Shown: positions 47,750 through 55,128 of the stretch, piece after piece
How the letters are laid out: each line of letters opens with the position of its first letter
How positions within the stretch are numbered: the first letter of the stretch is position 1
NCBI RefSeq assembly: GCF_014648275.1
Contig: NZ_BMQU01000008.1
Coordinates: 168,592 to 232,591, forward strand
Direction: 5' to 3'
Origin: Pseudomonas laurentiana
GTDB taxonomy: Bacteria > Pseudomonadota > Gammaproteobacteria > Pseudomonadales > Pseudomonadaceae
Length of the DNA: 64,000 nucleotides
The notes under the pieces: generated by a model
What the model saw: only the letters and a program-made list of their open reading frames with translations
The model's database searches: none
What the model was told of the DNA's origin: nothing
Translations under genes and position numbers: made by a program

Positions 47750-50326
47750 ATGTCCCTGTTGTCGAGCGAATCCTTGCACCCGACGTCGGAACATAAGGCG
47801 CTGCTGAGCATCCTTGATGACTCGCTGGCGATTGCCGAGTTTTCACCCGACGGCACCCTGCTGTCTGCCAACGGCCTCTACCAGAAACTGTTCGGCTATT
47901 CATCTGCGCAACTCAGCGGCTTGCACCATCGAGTGTTGTACGCCAGCAGCATGAGCGATGCCTCGGCGTGCGATCGGCTATGGGGCAGCCTCAAGAACGG
48001 GCAGGCCATAAGCGGCCAGTACCCCTACATGAGGGCCGACGGTCGCCTGCTATGGTTGGCCGCAACCTATAAAGCGGTCTTCGCGGCGGACGGCCGGGTG
48101 GACAAAGTGGTGACGTTCGCGACAGATGTCACCGCCCGCGTCGAGCAAGAGCGCCTTGAGCACGAGCATACGCGGCTGATCTCGCTGTTTGCCGAGCACT
48201 CGCACAACGCGCTGGTGCTGGCGGACCACAAGGGCTGCGTGCTGTTTGTGAATGACGCGGTCTACCGGTTGTTTGGCTACACCTCGCAGGAGTTGCTCGG
48301 CAAGCCGCTCATGCAACTGTTCAACAGTCTGCAGGCCCAGAGCACGCCCTTGAGCGAGGTGCTTGAGCACCTGGACACGGGGAACTCCTACCGCAGTGAA
48401 GAACTGCTCTACAGCAAGAGCAGGCAGCCATTGCTGTGCGCCCTGCGGGTCAACCCGATTGTTGATGAGCACGGGGCGTTCAGTCATGTCGTCTGCGTGG
48501 TCAACGACCTCACCGATGCCAAGATCCATGAAGTCCTTCAGCGCAAGGCGCTGGAGTCGATGGCGGGTGAGGCGCCGCTGGCCGAAGTGATGACGCTGAT
48601 CTGCAACGAAGTCGAGCGTATCGCACCTGAGGTGGTCGCCTCGATTCTGCGTGTCGATGAGCACTGCGCGCTACGTCCGCTGGCCAGCCCGAGCCTGCCG
48701 CAGAGCTTTGCGCGCGCGCTGGACGGTGTGGTGATTGGCCCGGACGTCGGCTCCTGCGGCACGGCTGCCTTTATTGGCTCGCCGGTGCACGTGCGTGATA
48801 TTGAGAACGACCCGCTCTGGGCACCCTATAAACACCTGCCCCTGCCTTTGGGATTACGCGCCTGCTGGTCGACACCCATCAAAACCAGTGCAGGCCAGGT
48901 GATTGGCACCTTCGCCTTCTATTACCGAGAAGTACGCGACCCCAGCGAGTTTCACAAACGGCTGGTGCAAATCTGCACACATTTGTGCGCATTGGCCCTG
49001 GAGCGCGAGAGCGCACGTCTGAAGATCCGCCAGTTGGCCTTCTACGATAGCCTGACCGGGTTGCCCAACCGTAATCTGCTGCTGGCCAATGCCGACCAGG
49101 CGATTGCCAGTGCCGAGCGTAACCAGCAGTCGTTGGCTGTCCTGTTCATCGACCTTGATCGCTTCAAACAGGTCAATGACTCCTTCGGCCATCCGGCGGG
49201 CGATGACCTGCTGTGCCTGATCGCCGAGCGCTTGCGCAGTGAAGCCTGGAGTAGCGAGATTATCGGGCGTTGGTCAGGCGATGAGTTTGTCATCGTGCTC
49301 AACCCCTGTACCGCGGCCCAGGCTGTCGGCACCGTAGAACGCCTGCAGGCATTGATTTCCATGCCCTGTGATATCGGAGGCATCACCCTGATGCCGTCCG
49401 CCAGCATCGGCATCAGCCAGTACCCGGATGACGGGCATGACATGGAAACCCTGCTGCATTGTGCCGACCTTGCCATGTACCAGGCGAAAACCCGAGGGCG
49501 TGGGCGTTTCAGTTTCTTCAGCAACGACATGAATCAGCTTGCCCAGGAACGCTTGACCCTCGAAATCGCGCTGCGCAATGCCTTGCAGAAACAGCACCTG
49601 CAACTGCACTACCAGCCATTGGTGAATCTTAAGACGGGCGCCTTGTTAGGGGTTGAGGCGCTGGCTCGCTGGCATGACCCGGTCTTTGGCCATGTATCGC
49701 CGACCCGCTTTATTCCGTTGGCTGAAGAGTCCGGCCTGATTGGCGTGCTAAGCGATTGGGCGCTCACGCAGAGCTGTCGGCAGCTGGCCCAATGGCGCAG
49801 CGAGGGCCTGGCGGTGCCGGGAGTATCGGTGAACCTGTCGGCGACCAACTTCCATAACCGCGACCTGCCACGGCAGATCATCGACACGCTCACGCAATAC
49901 GCGCTAGAGCCCCATGACCTGACCCTGGAAATTACCGAAAGCGTCATGCTCGATCCCAACCCGAGCATCATGCTCAACCTGCACGAATTGCATACGTTGG
50001 GTATTGAGTTGGCGATGGACGATTTTGGTACTGGTTATTCCAGCTTGAGCTACTTGCGACGCATTCCGTTGAGCACCCTCAAACTGGACAAAAGCTTCGT
50101 GCATGACATGGAACACGATGCTGCCGCTCAGGCCCTGACCCGCGCAGTGATCCGCATTGGCGAGAGCCTGAACCTCACGGTAGTGGCGGAGGGCGTGGAG
50201 AACGAAGCCCAGCGAGCGCTGCTTCAGGCCCAGGGGTGCGAAGTGGGACAGGGCTACCTGTTCACCCGGCCGTTGTCCCCGGAACAGTTGGCCGAATGGT
50301 TGAAAAGCACCGCCTGTGGTGTGTGA
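47750..50326 (+). CDS. PAS-PAS-GAF-GGDEF-EAL c-di-GMP signalling protein
   Basis: This 858-aa soluble protein has two PAS domains (about 20-135 and 145-265), GAF (about 280-430), GGDEF (about 440-600) and EAL (about 615-850). The GGDEF motif reads GRWSGDEFVIV, so its first residue is Ser and no RxxD I-site is visible. The EAL catalytic set appears whole: GVEALARWHDP, NLSATNF, LEITESVM, MDDFGTGYSSLSYL, KLDKSFV, VAEGVEN. Net phosphodiesterase activity is likely, with cyclase activity uncertain. The ATG at 47750 has GAAGG upstream. ATG 47732 is less likely. Confidence 0.92.
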   Translation: MSLLSSESLHPTSEHKALLSILDDSLAIAEFSPDGTLLSANGLYQKLFGYSSAQLSGLHHRVLYASSMSDASACDRLWGSLKNGQAISGQYPYMRADGRLLWLAATYKAVFAADGRVDKVVTFATDVTARVEQERLEHEHTRLISLFAEHSHNALVLADHKGCVLFVNDAVYRLFGYTSQELLGKPLMQLFNSLQAQSTPLSEVLEHLDTGNSYRSEELLYSKSRQPLLCALRVNPIVDEHGAFSHVVCVVNDLTDAKIHEVLQRKALESMAGEAPLAEVMTLICNEVERIAPEVVASILRVDEHCALRPLASPSLPQSFARALDGVVIGPDVGSCGTAAFIGSPVHVRDIENDPLWAPYKHLPLPLGLRACWSTPIKTSAGQVIGTFAFYYREVRDPSEFHKRLVQICTHLCALALERESARLKIRQLAFYDSLTGLPNRNLLLANADQAIASAERNQQSLAVLFIDLDRFKQVNDSFGHPAGDDLLCLIAERLRSEAWSSEIIGRWSGDEFVIVLNPCTAAQAVGTVERLQALISMPCDIGGITLMPSASIGISQYPDDGHDMETLLHCADLAMYQAKTRGRGRFSFFSNDMNQLAQERLTLEIALRNALQKQHLQLHYQPLVNLKTGALLGVEALARWHDPVFGHVSPTRFIPLAEESGLIGVLSDWALTQSCRQLAQWRSEGLAVPGVSVNLSATNFHNRDLPRQIIDTLTQYALEPHDLTLEITESVMLDPNPSIMLNLHELHTLGIELAMDDFGTGYSSLSYLRRIPLSTLKLDKSFVHDMEHDAAAQALTRAVIRIGESLNLTVVAEGVENEAQRALLQAQGCEVGQGYLFTRPLSPEQLAEWLKSTACGV

Positions 50327-50341
50327 GCGGGCGGGTTGCGC

Positions 50342-50878
50342 TCAGAAACGGTAGCCAACGTTGATCATCATCGCCGCCGTACCGAGCAGCACCACTTCGG
50401 CGCCGACGGGCCCAAAATGCGCGCCAACTGAAGGGACGATTGCCGGAGCAATCCCCAGGTGGTTCAACGGTATCTTGTCCTGATAGTCGTCCTTGTAACC
50501 GTAGATCAACCCTCCAGTGAGCTTGGCGTACACCGGCCAGGTGTCGTTTTCCCAGGTTTTACCCACGTAGCCGTAGTACGAACGCTGATAGAACGAGTTG
50601 CGAAACGTTGTGATCCCCCACAGTGTGGCGTCCGCGTAGTTACGCTCCAGACCAATCAGTTCCTGGTTGTTGTTGTGTTCAGGGTCGTAGCTCCAGTGTT
50701 TGGTATAGGCACTGGTCTGCAGGTACCAGAAGTCTTTTTTTTCCGCTGCAATACCAGGGCTGCATACGGCAAGTGCCAGCAGCGGTACGCCCAGCCGTCG
50801 GGCATAACGAGACGCGGGTTTCAGGCGATGAGGGCAGGGCAAGGCAGGCTCGGGGAGGGAAGAGGTAACTGGAGTCAT
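50342..50878 (-). CDS. Outer-membrane beta-barrel protein (hypothetical)
   Basis: This 178-aa precursor has a signal peptide in YARRLGVPLLALAVCSPGIAA preceded by a long basic N-region. The mature barrel has alternating aromatic strands (FWYLQTSAYTKHWSY, NSFYQRSYYGYVGKTWE, AKLTGGLIYGYK) and ends with a C-terminal Phe after INVGYRF, the Bam recognition signal. Related Pseudomonas proteins are annotated as sn-glycerol-3-phosphate transporter or hypothetical, which I would not trust. A lipid-modifying PagP/PagL-like barrel is an alternative. The ATG at 50878 has AAGGAA upstream. Confidence 0.72.
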   Translation of the reverse strand: MTPVTSSLPEPALPCPHRLKPASRYARRLGVPLLALAVCSPGIAAEKKDFWYLQTSAYTKHWSYDPEHNNNQELIGLERNYADATLWGITTFRNSFYQRSYYGYVGKTWENDTWPVYAKLTGGLIYGYKDDYQDKIPLNHLGIAPAIVPSVGAHFGPVGAEVVLLGTAAMMINVGYRF

Positions 50879-51002
50879 CGCTGTTCCTTGCGCATGGAGC
50901 CCATCTGGGACAAAGCAGCGCGGTTGTTGATCGCCGACCAAGGAGCGTCGCACTTCACTCTAGCGCGACCGCTTGATTACGCCAGTTCAGGGCGTTTGGC
51001 GA

Positions 51003-51269
51003 TCACTTGTGCCGCAGCAGTTCATGACGCCGTTTCTCCAGGTTGAGGTTCTGTTTCGCCAGTTCTTCTGCCTGATCGATCAGCCGTCTTTCACCGTACG
51101 CGATGACGGCCTCTTTGGAGGGGTACAAGTCGTCAATGTGGTAATTGCGACCGGATTCGGTGCAATCGTACGCACTGCCGATGTAGCCCCTGGCGACCAA
51201 CTCGATCTCCAGGGGCTGAAAGCTGCGTGTCAGCAGCCAGGCTTTATAAGGGTAGGTTCTCTCGCTCAT
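51003..51269 (-). CDS. Small hypothetical cytoplasmic protein
   Basis: This 88-aa charged protein has the N-terminal part YPYKAWLLTRSFQPLEIELVARGYI and a helical, Lys/Arg/Glu-rich C-terminus (LAKQNLNLEKRRHELL). I do not recognise it. It follows the M24 peptidase gene by 16 bp on the same strand, so it is probably cotranscribed. The ATG at 51269 was chosen because the open frame above it overlaps the peptidase gene. Confidence 0.65.
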   Translation of the reverse strand: MSERTYPYKAWLLTRSFQPLEIELVARGYIGSAYDCTESGRNYHIDDLYPSKEAVIAYGERRLIDQAEELAKQNLNLEKRRHELLRHK

Positions 51270-51285
51270 ACCGGTGTTCTGCGTG

Positions 51286-51945
51286 TCAGGCCAGCAGGTC
51301 CTCATAAAATGCCCCATAGGGCTTGCCAGGGTGCGCAATCTGGATCTCAAGGATCCACAGACCGGCATTCGGGCAGCGTTCGAAATCCCCCAGATCACCG
51401 CCCCGGTAGATCGCGTGGGGGAAATCGCTGACGCGATGGCCCTTGATATTCAGGTTCAAGCGCCAGCCCATGGCCTCGGCTTGCTCCTCGGCGTAGCGGT
51501 AGAGTGCTTGCCCCGCGACGCGTTCATTGGCCCAACGCTGCTGGACCGTGTCGAACAGCGTTTTGGCGGCAGCGGCGCAGGCCGCCATTTCCTTATCGGT
51601 ACCGGTGGTGAAGGTCGCCCCGGCATCGCCCTCGTGCCCGCACCACACTGCGCCCATGTCGATGAAGAAAATATCGTCTTCACCGAGCAGTGGATCGCCT
51701 TCGGAGCGCTCCTTGAACATCTTCAGGGTGTTGCTGCCGAAGCGCACCAACAGCGGGTGCCAGATACGTTGCATCTCCAGCTCGGCGAGTACCTGTTTGC
51801 CCAGTGCAATAGCTTCGGACTCGCGCATGCCGGGACGAATCAGGGTCGATAGCCGGTCGACTGCACGCCAGGTCATGGCTTGTGCGTACTTCATGGAGTC
51901 GATGTCGTAGACCTCGCCTACGGCTTCCTTGGCTAGTGCGTTCAT
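51286..51945 (-). CDS. M24-family (creatinase/aminopeptidase P-like) metallopeptidase
   Basis: This 219-aa single-domain pita-bread protein is shorter than most M24 peptidases. Metal-site candidates are the Asp in DDIFFIDMGAVW and GHEGDAGATF (about residues 95-112), the His in NIKGHRVSDFPHAIY, and the Glu in LWILEIQIAH near the C-terminus. It lacks the N-terminal creatinase domain. AAGGAAG precedes the ATG. An inverted repeat just upstream is a possible operator. The substrate is unknown. Confidence 0.82.
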   Translation of the reverse strand: MNALAKEAVGEVYDIDSMKYAQAMTWRAVDRLSTLIRPGMRESEAIALGKQVLAELEMQRIWHPLLVRFGSNTLKMFKERSEGDPLLGEDDIFFIDMGAVWCGHEGDAGATFTTGTDKEMAACAAAAKTLFDTVQQRWANERVAGQALYRYAEEQAEAMGWRLNLNIKGHRVSDFPHAIYRGGDLGDFERCPNAGLWILEIQIAHPGKPYGAFYEDLLA

Positions 51946-51973
51946 GCAGTGCTTCCTTGGCAGTGTGGGGTGT

Positions 51974-52001
51974 ACCGTTATATTAATATCTATATAGCGG
52001 T
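51974..52001. promoter_or_regulatory. Inverted repeat upstream of the M24 peptidase gene
   Basis: ACCGTTATAT-N8-ATATAGCGGT (9 of 10 paired) lies 29 bp upstream of the peptidase start in a very AT-rich stretch. The -10 probably lies within it, so a repressor site is plausible. Confidence 0.45.
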
Positions 52002-52045
52002 GGGTGCGATGGCTTTTTTGCTGCGTCGTCGAAGTGTATATGCCC

Positions 52046-52059
52046 CTGATGCAAATCAA
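52046..52059 (+). promoter_or_regulatory. ANR/FNR box upstream of the Met-rich lipoprotein gene
   Basis: CTGAT-GCAA-ATCAA matches TTGAT-N4-ATCAA at 9 of 10 bases. Its centre is about 68 bp before the ATG, which fits an activator site near -41 with a short leader. Confidence 0.7.
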
Positions 52060-52120
52060 GCGCATGTTGGCGTGTTGGCCTAGAGTGAAACAACGACCTC
52101 CACCCGTAAGGTGTTTGAAA

Positions 52121-52510
52121 ATGAGCCGATCACTTCCCGTTGTTGGTTTGGCATTGTTACTGGTCAGTTGTGGCGTTGGCGCACAGACGCCACCTGACAC
52201 CGACCAACAGTGGCAGCAGCACATGACGGAAATGCGTGAAATGCACGAACGCTGGATGGCCAGCAAAACCCCGGAAGAGCGTCAGGCAATAATGAAGGCT
52301 CACCAGCAGGCCATGGGTAGCGGCATGTCCGAAATGGGCGGTTGCATGGGGGGAGGCAAGATGATGGGGGGCATGAATCAAGGTTCGATGATGAACCAGG
52401 GCCCCATGATGAACCTGGATTCGGTCGAAAAGGTCGACAAAGCCATCGCGCACATGGAACAGATGATCGAGCAGTTGCGCAAGCATCGGGAAATGCTATC
52501 TAAACCGTGA
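52121..52510 (+). CDS. Methionine-rich lipoprotein
   Basis: This 129-aa precursor has a type II signal peptide with a lipobox at LLLVSCGVG (lipid Cys about 17). The mature part has a helical Met/Glu region (QQHMTEMREMHERWMA), a Gly/Met/Asn segment dense in Met (GGGKMMGGMNQGSMMNQ) and a final coiled segment (MEQMIEQLRKHREM). Met clusters like these bind Cu(I) or protect against oxidants in other proteins, so a periplasmic metal role is inferred. A GTAAGGTG site precedes the ATG, and an ANR box lies upstream. Confidence 0.75.
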   Translation: MSRSLPVVGLALLLVSCGVGAQTPPDTDQQWQQHMTEMREMHERWMASKTPEERQAIMKAHQQAMGSGMSEMGGCMGGGKMMGGMNQGSMMNQGPMMNLDSVEKVDKAIAHMEQMIEQLRKHREMLSKP

Positions 52511-52574
52511 GCCTAGACCGTCGGCCAGTGTTCACATACCCTGACGCCGACGTTTTTCGAGCCACCTGTTTCCT

Positions 52575-53063
52575 ATGATTGCCCACCTCGCGATATTCCT
52601 TTGCACCCTGACGGCCATGGAAGGTGTCGGCTACCTGGCGCACAAGTACGTCATGCATGGTTGGGGCTGGTTTTTGCACCGGTCCCACCATGAAAAACAC
52701 TTGGGTGCCCTGGAAACCAACGACGTTTACCTGCTGGCCCTCGCACTGGTGGCCGTCGGCCTGATCGCAGAGGGCAATGCCGGCCACGACCCGCTGCAGT
52801 GGATCGGTGCCGGCGTGGCAGCGTTTGGCGTGATCTACATCGTCATTCATGACGGCATCGTGCATCGCCACTGGCCCGTGCGGCCGCGGCCACGGCATCC
52901 GTACCTGAAGCGGCTGTACCATGCCCACCTGATGCACCACGCGGTAAAAGGCCGGCAAAACAGCGTGTCGTTTGGCTTTCTCTATGCGCCGCCAGTGCGG
53001 CGTTTAAAGCAGCAACTGCGTCAGATGCGCCGCAGCGGCGAAGGGCAGATACCGAACCGTTGA
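52575..53063 (+). CDS. Beta-carotene hydroxylase-like (CrtZ, sterol-desaturase superfamily)
   Basis: This 162-aa integral-membrane di-iron oxygenase has the His boxes HKYVMHGWGWFLHRSHHEKH (HX4H and HX2HH), HDGIVHRHWP and YHAHLMHH, diagnostic of CrtZ. It would add 3-hydroxyls to beta-ionone rings of carotenoids. No crtE, crtB, crtI or crtY lies in the window, so the natural substrate is unclear. Other genes elsewhere or another lipid are possible. It follows the Met-rich lipoprotein gene by 64 bp. Confidence 0.85.
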   Translation: MIAHLAIFLCTLTAMEGVGYLAHKYVMHGWGWFLHRSHHEKHLGALETNDVYLLALALVAVGLIAEGNAGHDPLQWIGAGVAAFGVIYIVIHDGIVHRHWPVRPRPRHPYLKRLYHAHLMHHAVKGRQNSVSFGFLYAPPVRRLKQQLRQMRRSGEGQIPNR

Positions 53064-53226
53064 CCTGAGACCGGGTTTCGTTTGCTGGTTACGGTAAAGT
53101 CGCCTGTGCACAGTGGCAGGCTGGAAACGTGCCTCACCACCCATAGTGTTTTTCGCAGGAGAAAACCTGAAGGGTTGCTCAGGGAGAGCAGCGTATCGAC
53201 CTTATGGCGTATTGCAGAGTTCAGAC

Positions 53227-53496
53227 ATGATAAAACAAGAAGAATCAAAGAGCAGGGATGCCATCCTCAAGCGGCTGGCCCGTGTCGAGGGGCAGGTTCG
53301 CGGTATTCAGGCAATGATCACCCGTGGTGATGAGTGTGAGGCCGTTGCCCAGCAGTTCAGTGCGGCACGCAAGGCCCTCGACAAGGCCTATCAGGAAATG
53401 TTGGTGTGCCTGGTGGAGGACGCGATCCTGAGCCCTGAACAGAGCAATCAGGAAAAACTCGCCCAGGTTCGCGCCATCTTTACCAAGTACACCTAA
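53227..53496 (+). CDS. CsoR/FrmR-family transcriptional repressor with atypical cysteine pair
   Basis: This 89-aa all-helical DUF156 protein has the family block LKRLARVEGQVRGIQAMI (residues 14-31). Cys37 aligns with the W-position Cys of CsoR/FrmR. The usual His at +25 is Leu62, and Cys61 is one position before it. The CsoR/CstR second Cys position (+29) is Ala66. This fits neither the Cu(I) nor the formaldehyde set, so a thiol-based sensor is possible. Its stop overlaps the ybgE stop by 3 bp, and a CsoR-like operator lies at the cyd promoter 3.5 kb away. Confidence 0.88.
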   Translation: MIKQEESKSRDAILKRLARVEGQVRGIQAMITRGDECEAVAQQFSAARKALDKAYQEMLVCLVEDAILSPEQSNQEKLAQVRAIFTKYT

Positions 53497-53798
53497 GCCA
53501 TGCCTTGAACGCGGGCTTGCCAGAGGATGGCATAGCCCAGCCCCATCAGCAGCCATCCCAGCAAAGGATGGAAGACACTGCGCCACAACCGGCTTTGCGG
53601 GTCAAAGCCCACTCCATGAATGAAGCCGCTGGAAATACCCAGCATGCTCAGCATGATCAGCCGATGACTGTAGTGGCCATCGGCGTCCAGCATCACCGCC
53701 GGGTGGATCAGGAAGATCAATGACAGGGGCGTCGCCAGCAGTAGCGACACAGCGCGGGTGTAACCGCGCTGCAGCCATGGACGGGGCTTACTGGTCAC
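53493..53798 (-). CDS. ybgE: Cyd operon protein YbgE-like
   Basis: This 101-aa membrane protein has three hydrophobic segments (AVSLLLATPLSLIFLI, RLIMLSMLGISSGFIHGVGF, LLGWLLMGLGYAIL) and the GFIHGVGFDP motif of YbgE proteins found at the end of cyd operons. Its function is unknown. It starts at GTG 53798, overlapping the cydX stop by 11 bp. Confidence 0.82.
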   Translation of the reverse strand: MTSKPRPWLQRGYTRAVSLLLATPLSLIFLIHPAVMLDADGHYSHRLIMLSMLGISSGFIHGVGFDPQSRLWRSVFHPLLGWLLMGLGYAILWQARVQGMA

Positions 53799-53904
53799 CC
53801 CTCACCTCTTCATCAAGGTTCTGGTGGGTTTCCAGCCACAGGGCGTTGATGATGCCGAAGCTGCAGGCCAACAGTACGCCGAGTATCCAGGTGAAATACC
53901 ACAT
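53788..53904 (-). CDS. cydX: Cytochrome bd small subunit CydX
   Basis: This 38-aa single-helix subunit is too short for routine gene calling. I translated it as MWYFTWILGVLLACSFGI, followed by a helix end NALWLET and a charged tail. The MWYF-W-LG start and EXH/ET end of the helix are typical of CydX, which stabilises the CydAB haems. AAGGAGAA lies before the ATG at 53904. It sits 74 bp after cydB and overlaps ybgE. Confidence 0.92.
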   Translation of the reverse strand: MWYFTWILGVLLACSFGIINALWLETHQNLDEEVRGDQ

Positions 53905-53938
53905 GATGTTCTCCTTGCCGCGTTGGGCGGCGGGTGTG

Positions 53939-53971
53939 CTGATCGGCGCAAGGCAAGCCTGCACCGATCAG
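53939..53971. repeat. Hairpin in the cydB-cydX gap
   Basis: The arms CTGATCGG (53939-53946) and CCGATCAG (53964-53971) enclose a loop with the GGCAAGCCTG core of the REP-like elements. It may limit read-through or protect the cydAB mRNA end. Confidence 0.55.
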
Positions 53972-53978
53972 GCTCAGA

Positions 53979-55118
53979 TCAATACAGCCCGTGAGGGTTG
54001 GCTTCGATGGTCTTGTTGGTCAGGCGTCCCCACATGCGGGTGTAGCACCACAGCGTGTAACCCAGGATCAGCGGCACGAAAATGCATGCCACGATCAGCA
54101 GGATGCCGAGGGTCTTCTGGCTGGAGACCGCGTCCCATACTGTCAGGCTTGAGGCGGCATCGAGGCTCGATGGAAACACGAACGGGAACAGCGCAAAGCC
54201 CGCGGTACAGATCGTGCCGACAATCGCCAGGCTGCTGCCGAGGAAGGCCACGCCCGCACGGTTCAGTTGGGCACCGAGCAGGGCCAGCAATGCGCCGACA
54301 AAACCCAGCACGGGTGCGATGACGGTCAGTGGGTAGTGGCTGTAGTTGGCCAGCCAGCCAGCGTTGCCCACCGCGACCTGTTTGCTCAGCGGGTTGATTG
54401 CGCCACCGGTATTGATCCCGTCGGCCAGGGTCAGCCCAGGGATCGAGGCCACCAGCCAGGCGCCCGCACCGGCAAAGGCCGTCAAGTACACCAGTGCGCA
54501 CAAGCGGGTCGCCACACGGGAGCGTGCATGCAGATCGGCATCGGTACGCAGCATCAGCCAGGCCCCGCCGTGCATGCTCAGCATGCTCAAACTCACCACG
54601 CCGGCGAGCAGGGCGAACGGGTGCAGCAAACCGAAGAACGAGCCTTCGTAGCTGGAGCGCATCAGCTCGTCAAGGCGGAACGGCAGGCCCAAAAACAGGT
54701 TGCCAAAGGCTACGCCAAACAGCAGGGCCGGTACGGCACCGCCGGTGAACAGGGCCCAGTCCCAGGCGTTGCGCCACTTCTGGTTTTCCAGCTTGCTGCG
54801 GTAGTCAAAACCCACCGGCCGGCAGAACAGGGCAAACAGCACCAGCAGCATGGCCCAGTACAACCCGGAAAACGCCACGGCATAGACCATCGGCCACGCC
54901 GCGAACAGCGCGCCGCCCGCAGTGATGAACCACACCTGATTGCCATCCCAGTGCGGGGCAATGGTATTGATCGCCACTCGCCGTTCATTATCGGTTTTAC
55001 CCACGAACGGCATGAGCGCCATGGCCCCCATGTCAAAACCGTCGGTCAGGGCGAAGCCGATCAGCAGCACGCCGATCAACACCCACCACACCAGCTTCAG
55101 TGTTTCGTAATCAAACAT
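53979..55118 (-). CDS. cydB: Cytochrome bd ubiquinol oxidase subunit II
   Basis: This 379-aa protein with eight or nine TM helices equals E. coli CydB in length (cyanide-insensitive CioB is shorter). Conserved start motifs are LVWWVLIGVLLIGFALTDGFDMG and VAINTIAPHWDGNQVWFITAGGALFAAWP. The ATG at 55118 has GAGGAG upstream. It follows cydA by 10 bp. With CydA it oxidises quinol and reduces O2 without proton pumping, at high oxygen affinity. Confidence 0.96.
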   Translation of the reverse strand: MFDYETLKLVWWVLIGVLLIGFALTDGFDMGAMALMPFVGKTDNERRVAINTIAPHWDGNQVWFITAGGALFAAWPMVYAVAFSGLYWAMLLVLFALFCRPVGFDYRSKLENQKWRNAWDWALFTGGAVPALLFGVAFGNLFLGLPFRLDELMRSSYEGSFFGLLHPFALLAGVVSLSMLSMHGGAWLMLRTDADLHARSRVATRLCALVYLTAFAGAGAWLVASIPGLTLADGINTGGAINPLSKQVAVGNAGWLANYSHYPLTVIAPVLGFVGALLALLGAQLNRAGVAFLGSSLAIVGTICTAGFALFPFVFPSSLDAASSLTVWDAVSSQKTLGILLIVACIFVPLILGYTLWCYTRMWGRLTNKTIEANPHGLY

Positions 55119-55128
55119 GATCTGCTCC

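Noticed and set aside
53939-53971. Intrinsic terminator ending the cyd operon after cydB
   Set aside because: The loop is long and no T-tract follows. cydX and ybgE downstream have their own strong coding evidence and belong to the operon.
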